From contig NZ_JAUSUJ010000004.1 in NCBI RefSeq assembly GCF_030813915.1, forward strand, positions 1-64,000: 64,000 nt of DNA. Direction: 5' to 3'. The notes below the pieces were generated by a model. The model ran no database searches. It was not told the DNA's origin and saw only the letters and a program-made list of their open reading frames with translations. Shown here one piece after another: positions 55,086 through 63,146 of the stretch. This DNA comes from Rhodoplanes tepidamans. GTDB lineage: Bacteria; Pseudomonadota; Alphaproteobacteria; Rhizobiales; Xanthobacteraceae. Each line of letters opens with the position of its first letter. Position 1 is the first letter of the stretch. The translations under genes were made by a program, and so were the position numbers.

Positions 55086-55877
55086 TCACCGCCCCCGTAG
55101 GAACGGCAGCACGCTCGCCAGGAACTCCTCGGGCGCGGTCTGCGAGCAGGCGTGGCCGCCCCACGGCAGGGCGACGAGATGCGCCCCCGGGATGCCGGCG
55201 GCGAGCTCCTCGGAGAGGTGCAGCGGCGTGAGGATGTCGTCGGCGGCGCACACGACCAGGGTCGGTACCTTGATCTCGCCCAAGCGGGCGCGCCGGTCGA
55301 AGCCGACGATCATGTCGATGCGGGCCGCGATGTCCTCCTGCTTCGGCGAGGCGGCGTCGTTGTCGGCGACGATCCTGGCGACCTTGTCGGGATTCCGGCT
55401 GATCCACAGCGGCGGGTACAGGAACAGCGGCCCCGCCTCGTTGTAGGCGGGCACGCCGATCTCCGTGAGCATCCGCCGGCGTACCTTGAAGCAGTGGGCG
55501 AAGTGCGGGTCCGGCCCGGCCCAGCCGCCGTACAGCACCAGCTTGTCGAGCCGGCCCGGATGGTCCTGGGCGATCACCTGGCCGGCGGCCGCGCCGGTCG
55601 AGTGGCCGATCAGGCTGCACGACCGGCAGCCGAGATGGTCGAGCAGCGCGACGAGGTCGCCGGCGAGCGCCTCGACGCTGTGCACGGTGCGGCGCGAGCG
55701 CGACCGTCCGGTCGCCATGTGGTCGTGCAGGATCACCGTGAAGGCGCGCGACAGCACCGGCACCAGGTTGGTCCAGTAGGCCGCGGCCCCGCCGAGCCCG
55801 GACACCAGCGCGAGCGGCGGACCGTCGCCCACGACCTCGTAGGGGAGTTCGCCGTCCGGGCGTTCGAGCATCGGCAT
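55086..55877 (-). CDS. Alpha/beta hydrolase
   Basis: A 263-residue alpha/beta-fold hydrolase: PLALVSGLGGAAAYWTNLVP, LIGHSTGAAAGQVIAQDHPG with the GHSTG nucleophile Ser, VCAADDILTPLHLSEELAAG with Asp and LPWGGHACSQTAPEEF with His. It resembles the RutD/3-oxoadipate enol-lactonase group, cutting a C-C, ester or carbamate bond. It is last in the PrpF, Bug, hydrolase operon (49-bp gap from the Bug gene), so it likely handles a step in the same acid's breakdown. Confidence 0.9.
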   Translation of the reverse strand: MPMLERPDGELPYEVVGDGPPLALVSGLGGAAAYWTNLVPVLSRAFTVILHDHMATGRSRSRRTVHSVEALAGDLVALLDHLGCRSCSLIGHSTGAAAGQVIAQDHPGRLDKLVLYGGWAGPDPHFAHCFKVRRRMLTEIGVPAYNEAGPLFLYPPLWISRNPDKVARIVADNDAASPKQEDIAARIDMIVGFDRRARLGEIKVPTLVVCAADDILTPLHLSEELAAGIPGAHLVALPWGGHACSQTAPEEFLASVLPFLRGR

Positions 55878-55926
55878 GGCAGAGGTTCTCCTGGTCGGCG
55901 GCGCGGCGCGTGGACCCGCCCGCGCG

Positions 55927-56916
55927 CTACTCCGGCTTGACGTTGGCGGCCCGGATCAGCTCGGCCCACTTGGCGGTCTCCGCCTTGACGAAGGCGGCGA
56001 ACTCCTCCGGCGTGCCGCCCGCCGGCTCGCTCGCCTGGGAGACGATGCTGTCGCGCACGTCCGGCGTCTGCAGGATGGTGTTGAGCTCGGCGTTGAGCCG
56101 GGCGACGATCGCGGGCGGCGTCCCCTTGGGCGCGATGATGCCCTGCCAGTTGTACGACTCGAAGCCCGGCAGGCCGGCCTCCGCCATGGTCGGCACGTTC
56201 GGCAGCAGGCTGACGCGGTGGCTCGAGGTGACGGCCAGCGGCGTGATCTTGCCGGCCTCGATCGACGGCAGCGCCGCGTAACCCATCTCGAACATCATCG
56301 AGATGTGGCCGGCCAGCAGGTCGGTCGCGGCGTTGCCGCCGCCCTTGTAGGGCACGTGGACGATGTCGATGCCGGCCTGACGGCCGAACATCACGCCCGA
56401 CAGGTGATGGGCGCCGCCGACGCCGGACGAGCCGTAGGTGATCTTGCCGGGCTCCGCCTTGGCCCTGGCGATCACGTCGGCGACGCTCTTCATGCCGAGG
56501 CCGGGGGCCGAGCTGAGCACCAGCGGCGAGCGCTCGATCAGGATCACCGGCACCACGTCGGTCGCCGGGTCGTAGGGCAGCTTGCCGAGCAGCGAGACGT
56601 TGACGGCGAGCGGGGCGAGGTTGCCCATGCCGATCACCGAGCCGTCGGCCGGCGCCTTGGCGATGACGGCGGTGCCGAGCACGCCACCGGCGCCGGTCTT
56701 GTTGTCGATGATGATGGTGGCGTTCAGCGCCTTGCCGAGCTTCTCGGCGATCTTGCGGGCACGGATGTCGGCGAAGCCGCCGGCCGCGTAGGGCACCACC
56801 AGGGTGACCTGGCGGGCCGGATACTCGGCGGCGGGCGCCGGCGCCTGGGCACGTGCCGCCGGGATGGCGAGCAGCGCGGCGGCGAGAGCGAGAGCGACGG
56901 TACGAAGAACGGACAC
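55927..56916 (-). CDS. Bug/TctC-family periplasmic substrate-binding protein
   Basis: A 329-residue receptor with a signal peptide (ALALAAALLAIPAARAQ) and the family words YPARQVTLVVPYAAGGFADI, IIIDNKTGAGGVLGTAV, KITYGSSGVGGAHHLSGVMF and HVPYKGGGNAATD. Third orphan Bug protein in the window. It sits between prpF-like and the hydrolase gene (26- and 49-bp gaps), so its ligand is probably the acid these enzymes process. Confidence 0.92.
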   Translation of the reverse strand: MSVLRTVALALAAALLAIPAARAQAPAPAAEYPARQVTLVVPYAAGGFADIRARKIAEKLGKALNATIIIDNKTGAGGVLGTAVIAKAPADGSVIGMGNLAPLAVNVSLLGKLPYDPATDVVPVILIERSPLVLSSAPGLGMKSVADVIARAKAEPGKITYGSSGVGGAHHLSGVMFGRQAGIDIVHVPYKGGGNAATDLLAGHISMMFEMGYAALPSIEAGKITPLAVTSSHRVSLLPNVPTMAEAGLPGFESYNWQGIIAPKGTPPAIVARLNAELNTILQTPDVRDSIVSQASEPAGGTPEEFAAFVKAETAKWAELIRAANVKPE

Positions 56917-56942
56917 GACGGGCTCCTTCCAATCGGCCGCCG

Positions 56943-58115
56943 TCAGGCGGCGGCCTCACAGACCATGTCGGCGGGAACGCGGACGACGCCTTCCATCAGG
57001 CATCGGGCGCTGCGGCTGAGGACGGCCTTCTCGACCGTGACGGTGCCGTCGCGGGCCGCGGCCTCGGCACCGACCGGCAGCACGCCGGAGGCGTGGCCGA
57101 GCCGCACCATGCGGTCGGGCGCGGCGACGCCGCCGAGGAGGCCCGACACCAGCGTGCCGGGCAGCGCGGCGGCGACCGCCAGCGCCACCGCGCCGGTGCC
57201 GGTCAGCGCGTGGTGCAGCTTGCCCATGGAGATCATGCGGGCGACGAGATCGACGTCGGCCGCCGCGACGGCGCGGCCGCTCGCCGCGACGTAGCCGGCC
57301 GGCGGCCCGACCAGCGCCACCTTGGGGGTCGCCGGGCGGCTCGCCGTCGCCTCGTCGGCGGTCCGCGCGAGCCCCATGGCGACCGCGCCGGCGGCCCGCA
57401 CCGCCTCGCAACGGGCCAGGAACGCAGCGTCGCCGTTGGCCTGCGCCTGCGACAACGCCGCCGGCACGCCGAGCGCGGCGGCCGCGACGATCACGGTCGG
57501 GTTGCCGGCATCGACGAGGCTCGCCTCGACGCGACCGAGCCCGGGCACGTCGAGCACGTCGACGGCACGGCCGGTCGGCAGCACGCCGGCGACGCCGCCG
57601 CCCGGGTCGATGAACTCGAGCCGGATCTCGGCGGCCGGAAAGGCGACGCCGTCGAGCAGGAAGTCGCCCTCCTCCACCACCTCGCCGTTTCGCACCGGCA
57701 CATGGGCGACGATGCGCTTGCCCAGATTGGCCTGCCACAGCCGCACGGTGCGAATCCCGTCCGGGCCGGCCGGCACCAGCCCCTGGGCGATGGCGAACGG
57801 CCCGACCGCCGTGGTGAGGTTGCCGCAATTGCCCGACCAGTCGATCAGCGGCGCCTCGATCGCCACCTGGCCGAACAGATACGCGACGTCGCAGTCCGGC
57901 CGCGGCGAGGGCGACACCAGCACCACCTTGCTGGTGCTCGAGGTCGCCGCGCCCATGCCGTCGATCTGCTTGCCGTAGGGATCGGGGCTGCCGGTGACGC
58001 GCAGCAGCACCCGGTCGCGCGCGGCCGGGTCGGCCGGCAGGTCGCGGGCGTGGAAGAACACACCCTTGCTGGTGCCGCCGCGCATGTACACGGCCGGGAT
58101 ACGCGACGCGGTCAT
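56943..58115 (-). CDS. PrpF-family isomerase (methylaconitate/oxalomesaconate-type)
   Basis: A 390-residue PrpF/DapF-like protein. IPAVYMRGGTSKGVFFHARD, DGMGAATSSTSKVVLVSPS, IDWSGNCGNLTTAVGPFAI with the catalytic Cys, GNPTVIVAAAALG and ISMGKLHHALTGTGAVALAVA are conserved. Members isomerise double bonds in cis-aconitate-like acids (methylaconitate, oxalomesaconate). Start ATG 58115. Divergent from the isocitrate-lyase-family gene; the two together suggest use of a branched tricarboxylic or dicarboxylic acid. Confidence 0.9.
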   Translation of the reverse strand: MTASRIPAVYMRGGTSKGVFFHARDLPADPAARDRVLLRVTGSPDPYGKQIDGMGAATSSTSKVVLVSPSPRPDCDVAYLFGQVAIEAPLIDWSGNCGNLTTAVGPFAIAQGLVPAGPDGIRTVRLWQANLGKRIVAHVPVRNGEVVEEGDFLLDGVAFPAAEIRLEFIDPGGGVAGVLPTGRAVDVLDVPGLGRVEASLVDAGNPTVIVAAAALGVPAALSQAQANGDAAFLARCEAVRAAGAVAMGLARTADEATASRPATPKVALVGPPAGYVAASGRAVAAADVDLVARMISMGKLHHALTGTGAVALAVAAALPGTLVSGLLGGVAAPDRMVRLGHASGVLPVGAEAAARDGTVTVEKAVLSRSARCLMEGVVRVPADMVCEAAA

Positions 58116-58468
58116 GACGGATCCTTCGGGTCGCGGCGAACGCCGCGCCTCACCATGCCGCCGCCGCCGATGCGCCGCAAGAGGCGACGGGTCCGGTCGG
58201 CGCCTCTGCACCGACACGCCGGAACGGGGTCCCCGGAGAACCGCCGGACGAGACTGCCCCACCCTCCGCTCGGTCCCGCGCAAGTGCGGACGAGCGGACA
58301 CCGGGAGCGAATCGTCGCCATCGAAGACGCGCCGGCGAAAAAAACGCGGGAGCGCTCCGCGCCGCGCCCGGGCCACGGAGCGGCGGCGCGGAGCCGGTGG
58401 CCAACCCCGGGACAAAAGCGCTAGTGAACGGCCGTGCGGCCGGCGACGCGGCCGCGGGAGACTTGCGA
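58116..58468. other. 353-bp divergent intergenic region
   Basis: Between the prpF-like gene and the lyase gene, so it must hold promoters and any IclR-type operator. I see an AAAAAAA run at 58337-58343 and otherwise GC-rich sequence with no clear palindrome. An in-frame ATG at 58397 would extend the lyase by 24 residues into this region, which I do not favour. Confidence 0.35.
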
Positions 58469-59398
58469 ATGACATATCTGGTATCCGCCGATCTCGAATC
58501 GGTGCCGGCCGGCCGGCGCCTGCGCGCCCTGCTGGCGCGCCCCGGAATCCTCGCCATGCCGGGCGCCCACAACGGGCTCGCCGCCCTGCAGGCCAAGGCC
58601 GCGGGCTTCGACGCGCTCTATCTCTCCGGCGCCGCCATGACGGCGTCGATGGGCCTGCCCGATCTCGGCATCATCACGGTCGACGAGGTCGCCTTCTTCG
58701 TCCGCCAGATCGTCCGCGCCTCCGGCCTGCCGCTGCTCGTCGACGGCGACACCGGCTACGGCGAGGCGCTCAACGTCATGCACATGGTGCGCGTCTTCGA
58801 GGACGCCGGCGCCGCCGCGGTCCATGTCGAGGACCAGCTCCTGCCGAAGAAATGCGGCCACCTCAACGACAAGAAGCTCGCCGACCCGGCCGACATGGCG
58901 GCCAAGATCCACGCCGCCGCGCGGGCGCGGCGCGACCTCGTCATCGTCGCCCGCACCGACGCCGCGGCGAGCGAGGGGCTCGACGGGGCGGTGGCGCGGG
59001 CCAGGCGCTACGTCGAGGCCGGCGCCGACGTGATCTTCCCCGAGGCCCTCACCACGCCGGAGATGTTCCGGGCCTTCGCCGAGCGGATGCCGGGCGTGCC
59101 GCTGCTCGCCAACATGACCGAGTTCGGCCGCACGCCGTTCCTCACCGCGAGCGAGTTCGAGGCGCTGGGCTACCGAATCGTGATCTGGCCGGTGTCGGCG
59201 CTGCGCTGCGCCGCCCGGGCGCAGGAGGAGCTCTACGCCGCGATCCGCCGCGACGGCGGCGCCCAGGCGATGCTGCCCCGGATGCAGACCCGGGCCGAGC
59301 TCTACGCCACCATCGGCTATGCCGAATACGAGGCGCTCGACCGGTCGATCGTCACCACCGTGATTCCGACGATGCCGGCGGGCGGCGACACGCGCTGA
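58469..59398 (+). CDS. Isocitrate lyase/PEP mutase-family enzyme (methylisocitrate-lyase-like)
   Basis: A 309-residue TIM-barrel enzyme: ILAMPGAHNGLAALQAKAAG, DALYLSGAAMTASMGLPDLG, VDGDTGYGEALNVMHMVRVF, and the signature VEDQLLPKKCGHLNDKKL with the catalytic Cys, plus VIVARTDAAAS. It would cleave 2-methylisocitrate or a related hydroxy-dicarboxylate such as dimethylmalate, giving pyruvate and a small acid. Start 58469 has GGGAG upstream. It belongs with the PrpF and IclR genes. Confidence 0.9.
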   Translation: MTYLVSADLESVPAGRRLRALLARPGILAMPGAHNGLAALQAKAAGFDALYLSGAAMTASMGLPDLGIITVDEVAFFVRQIVRASGLPLLVDGDTGYGEALNVMHMVRVFEDAGAAAVHVEDQLLPKKCGHLNDKKLADPADMAAKIHAAARARRDLVIVARTDAAASEGLDGAVARARRYVEAGADVIFPEALTTPEMFRAFAERMPGVPLLANMTEFGRTPFLTASEFEALGYRIVIWPVSALRCAARAQEELYAAIRRDGGAQAMLPRMQTRAELYATIGYAEYEALDRSIVTTVIPTMPAGGDTR

Positions 59399-59458
59399 TC
59401 GCTTGCAACACGGCCGGCTGCGGCTAGTGTGGTCGATCGGCACAAGGAGGCGGCCCGC

Positions 59459-60298
59459 TTGCCCAGGGATTCGGATCAGGACGGCGATCGCGCCGGCGCC
59501 GGCGTCCGCTCGGTGCAGCTCGCGCTCGACGTGCTGGAGGCGATCGCCTTCTCGGGCGACGAGGTCGGCGTCACCCAGCTGGCCGAGCGGCTCGACGTCA
59601 CCAAGGGCTCGGTGCATCGCCACCTACACACACTGGTCGAGCGCGGCTATCTCACCCAGAACCCGGCGACGACCCGCTACGCCATCGGGCCGAAGAGCCG
59701 GCTGCTCGCCCGCTTCGCGCCGGATACCGACCTGACCCAGGTCGCCGAGGCGCCGATGCGCGAGCTGCGCGACCGGCTCGGCCACACCGTCGTGCTCTCG
59801 GCGATGACGCCACGCGGCGCCCTGGTGCTGACCACGATCGCCTCGACCTCGCCGATCGAGATCGGCGTGCGGCCCGGCAGCGAGCTGCCGTTCCACGCCT
59901 CCGCGCAGGGCAAGGTGCTGCTCGCCTTCGCGCCGCGGCCCGTGCAGGAGCGCATCCTGGCGCGCAAGCTGGAGACGTTCAACGGGCGCACCATCGTCGA
60001 GCGCGACGCCATCGAGGCCGAGCTCGTGCGCATCGCCCGGCAGGGTTTCGCGTCGGCGCCCGAAGAGGTGCTGCTCGGCATCAACGTGATGGCGGCGCCG
60101 ATCTTCGACGAGCGCGACGGCTGCATCGGCGCGCTGGCGATCGTCGGCTCCATCCAGTACCTGCCGGAGGCGCCGGACGACGAGACGGTGGCGGCCCTCA
60201 AGGACTACGCCCAGCAGATCTCGCGCCGCTTCGGCCAGGGCCGCGGGCCGGGCCTCACCATACCGGCCGCCGCCCCGCGCGCCCGCCGCGGCGGCTGA
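59459..60298 (+). CDS. IclR-family transcriptional regulator
   Basis: A 279-residue regulator: winged helix VQLALDVLEAIAFSGDEVGV with LAERLDVTKGSVHRHLHTLV, and the IclR effector domain (PIEIGVRPGSELPFHASAQG, EEVLLGINVMAAPIFDERDG). TTG at 59459 is chosen since AAGGAGG (59444-59450) precedes it by 8 nt; GTG at 59429 lacks a ribosome site. It lies 60 bp after the lyase gene and likely controls the divergent prpF/lyase promoters. Confidence 0.9.
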   Translation: MPRDSDQDGDRAGAGVRSVQLALDVLEAIAFSGDEVGVTQLAERLDVTKGSVHRHLHTLVERGYLTQNPATTRYAIGPKSRLLARFAPDTDLTQVAEAPMRELRDRLGHTVVLSAMTPRGALVLTTIASTSPIEIGVRPGSELPFHASAQGKVLLAFAPRPVQERILARKLETFNGRTIVERDAIEAELVRIARQGFASAPEEVLLGINVMAAPIFDERDGCIGALAIVGSIQYLPEAPDDETVAALKDYAQQISRRFGQGRGPGLTIPAAAPRARRGG

Positions 60299-60317
60299 CC
60301 CGGCCGCGAAGCATCTT

Positions 60318-63068
60318 CTACGAGGCGTCCGCCAGGAGGCGTCGCGGGCGGTCCGTGACCTCGGCGGCGATCCGCCCGGCGATCGCGTCGGCCGGCATCG
60401 GCGCGCCGAACAGCCAGCCTTGCGCCTGCGTCACGCCGGTGATGCGGACGATCTCGAGCTGGCCCGGCGTCTCGACGCCCTCGGCGACCACGGTCATCCC
60501 GAGACTCAGCCCGAGCGCCGTCGCCGAGCAGACGATGGCCGCGCAGTCCGGCCGGGTGAGGACGTCGCGGGTGAAGCGCCGGTCGATCTTCAGCTTGCCG
60601 AACGGGAACATGGTCAGATAGGCGAGCGACGCGTAGCCGGTGCCGAAGTCGTCGAGCGCGACGGCGACGCCCAGGCTCTTCAGCCGGTGCAGCACCGAGA
60701 CGTTGCGCTCCTCGTTCTCCAGCAGCACCGTCTCGGTGATCTCGACCTCGAGCCGGTCGGGCGGCAGCCCGGCCTCGCGCAGGGCCTGCTCGATGCTCTC
60801 GAGGAGGCCGGGCCGGCGGAACTGCACGGCCGAGACGTTGACGGCGACCTTCATGCGGCCCGGCCAGCGCGCCGCCTCGGCACAGGCGGTGCGGAGAACC
60901 CACTCGCCGAGCGACGTGATCAGGCCGGTCTGCTCCGCCAGCGGGACGAACTCCTGCGGCGTCAGCAGGCCGCGCTCGGGGTGCTGCCAGCGCACCAGCG
61001 CCTCGACCGAGCAGACGCGGCCGGTGGCGACCTCGACGATTGGCTGGTAGTGGACCCGGAAGTCGCCATCGGCGAGGCTCCGGCGGAGCTCCGCCTCCAG
61101 ACGACGGCGTGCCTCGACCTCCGCCGTCATGGCGGGATCGTAGCAGACGAACCCGCCGGTGCCGGCGGCCTTGGCCCGGTAGAGGGCGAGGTCGGCCTTC
61201 TTCACGAGGTCGACCGGGTCGTCGCCGTCGTCGGGTGCGAAGGCGATGCCGATGCTGGCCCGGACCACATGGGTGTCGCCGTCGACCCGGTGCGGCAGCG
61301 CGAGCAGCTCGGCGATGCGCTCGGCGAGCTCCGCCGCCTCGTCGCGGGCGGACCGGCGGTCCGGCCCCGCGCCGGCGTCGCGCCGGAGCGACCGGATCAC
61401 CGCGAACTCGTCGCCGCCGAGCCGCGCCAGCATGTCGTCGCCGCGCGCCGCCTGGGCGAGCCGGATCGCCGTCTGCCTCAGCACGGCGTCGCCCACCATG
61501 TGCCCGACCGAGTCGTTGATGTCCTTGAACCGGTCGAGGTCGATCATCAGCACGGCGAACGGGGTCCCGTCGGAGCGGAGCCCGAGCCGCGCCGCCTCCA
61601 GCCGGTCCAGGAAGGTCGCGCGGTTCGGCAGGCCGGTGAGCGAGTCGTAGCGGGCCAGGAACGCGATGCGCTCCTCGTGGCGGTGGCGGTCGGTGACGTC
61701 GTCGTGCGTCTCCAGCCGGCCGCCGTCGCCGGTCGGCCCCTCCGTCACCGCGATCACCCGGCCGCTGTCGAGCTCGACCAGGACGGTCGACGTCCGGTCG
61801 GTGTCCGTGGCGAAGGGATCGTCGCCGGGCGGGAAGCTCGTCTCGATGTGCCGCTTCGTCTTCCGCATCCGCTCGGCCAGGACGGCGTCGCGCGACCACC
61901 CGGGACCGAGCTCGGCCGGAAGCCCCCAGATGCGGCGGAACTCGTCGTTGCACACCCGCAGCCGGCCGGCGGCATCGAACATGCAGAGGCCCTGCGACAT
62001 GGACCGGAGGGTCGCGGCGAACTGGGCGTTGGTGTCGAGGAGCCGCGCGTTCGAGAGCGCGAGGGACTGCGAGTGCGCGGCGAGGTCGCGGCGCGAGACG
62101 GCGAGCTGACGGAGCTGGCGGGCGAGCACGATCAGCAGGGCGAGCTGGCAGGTCAGCAGCGCGACCGCCCCGAAGGCCGCATAGGCCGAGCGCGACCGCC
62201 ACGCCGCGAGCACGCCCGCCTCGGGCGACGTCACGGCGAGAACCAGCGGCAGGCTCGGCAGCGGCTGCACCGAGACCCAGCGGGTGACGCCGTCGAACGG
62301 GCTGGACGGCGAGCGGTAGCTGCCGCCGCCGGCGGCGACCTGACCGTACCACGGCGAGCCGGCCGGGAAGCGGCGGCCGGCGCTGTGCGCGTCGGCGGGA
62401 TAGCGCAGCAGCACCGTGCCGTTGCGGAGCGACAGCGTGAAGGTCTGGTCGGGCAGGAACCCGGCCATCAGATACAGGCGATCGAACCAGGCGGTCGCGA
62501 CGCTGACCATCACGATGCCGCGGAACCCGCCGTCCGCCTCTTCGATCCGGCGGGCCAGCACCATCACCGACTCGCCCGAGATCCCCATCCGGGTCGGAAG
62601 CGACACCTGCAGCGCATCGCGGCCGGCACCGCGGAGCGCGTCGAAATAGTGGGTGTCGGCCACGCCCGGCGCCGCACCGGGCACCGGGCGGGAGGAGCTG
62701 ACGATCCGTCCGGAGGCGTCGGCGATCGCCATGCAGACGGTGTGCGGCATCGCCTGGATCTTCGCCGCCATCCAGTCGCGCAACGCCTGGGCGCTGAACT
62801 GGCCCCCGAAGTCGTCGCCCGAGGTCACCGCGAAGATCTCGGCGAGCTCCCGGTAGTCGCGGACCACCCCGTCGACCTCGCGGATCGCGTGCTCGATCTG
62901 TCCGGCCAGGAACGCCGCGGTGCTGCGATCGCTGCGCACCGCCTGGGCGATGGCGTCGGACCGGCTCTGCCAGACCGACAGCGCGACCGCCAGGGTGGCG
63001 ACCACGCAGACGAGGAGCGCGCTCACGAAGACGGTGCGGTGGCGAACGGGGTCGGCCGCCTCGGTCAT
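60318..63068 (-). CDS. Membrane cache-PAS-GGDEF-EAL protein (c-di-GMP turnover)
   Basis: A 916-residue protein. TM1 (about 13-33), a periplasmic cache-type sensor (about 34-290), TM2 (SAYAAFGAVALLTCQLALLI), a PAS domain (FAATLRSMSQGLCMFDAAGR), GGDEF with motif RLGGDEFAVI and an I-site RGDD five residues before it, and EAL with VEALVRWQHPERG, ITETVLLENE and DDFGTGYASLAYL. Both catalytic motifs are intact, so it may both make and degrade c-di-GMP, with product inhibition. A Gly/Arg-rich insert (RRDAGAGPDRRSARDEAA) breaks the GGDEF domain after its motif. Confidence 0.93.
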   Translation of the reverse strand: MTEAADPVRHRTVFVSALLVCVVATLAVALSVWQSRSDAIAQAVRSDRSTAAFLAGQIEHAIREVDGVVRDYRELAEIFAVTSGDDFGGQFSAQALRDWMAAKIQAMPHTVCMAIADASGRIVSSSRPVPGAAPGVADTHYFDALRGAGRDALQVSLPTRMGISGESVMVLARRIEEADGGFRGIVMVSVATAWFDRLYLMAGFLPDQTFTLSLRNGTVLLRYPADAHSAGRRFPAGSPWYGQVAAGGGSYRSPSSPFDGVTRWVSVQPLPSLPLVLAVTSPEAGVLAAWRSRSAYAAFGAVALLTCQLALLIVLARQLRQLAVSRRDLAAHSQSLALSNARLLDTNAQFAATLRSMSQGLCMFDAAGRLRVCNDEFRRIWGLPAELGPGWSRDAVLAERMRKTKRHIETSFPPGDDPFATDTDRTSTVLVELDSGRVIAVTEGPTGDGGRLETHDDVTDRHRHEERIAFLARYDSLTGLPNRATFLDRLEAARLGLRSDGTPFAVLMIDLDRFKDINDSVGHMVGDAVLRQTAIRLAQAARGDDMLARLGGDEFAVIRSLRRDAGAGPDRRSARDEAAELAERIAELLALPHRVDGDTHVVRASIGIAFAPDDGDDPVDLVKKADLALYRAKAAGTGGFVCYDPAMTAEVEARRRLEAELRRSLADGDFRVHYQPIVEVATGRVCSVEALVRWQHPERGLLTPQEFVPLAEQTGLITSLGEWVLRTACAEAARWPGRMKVAVNVSAVQFRRPGLLESIEQALREAGLPPDRLEVEITETVLLENEERNVSVLHRLKSLGVAVALDDFGTGYASLAYLTMFPFGKLKIDRRFTRDVLTRPDCAAIVCSATALGLSLGMTVVAEGVETPGQLEIVRITGVTQAQGWLFGAPMPADAIAGRIAAEVTDRPRRLLADAS

Positions 63069-63146
63069 CGTCGTCCCCTCGTCCGCCGGCCGCGCCGGTG
63101 CGGTCGCCCGGTGCCGCCGGCGCGGGTCCGGTCGGGATGCATGCGG

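Noticed and set aside
55086..55877. The hydrolase next to pucBA as a second BchO
   Set aside because: It lacks the BchO N-terminal and C-terminal signatures and belongs to the PrpF/Bug operon on the other strand.
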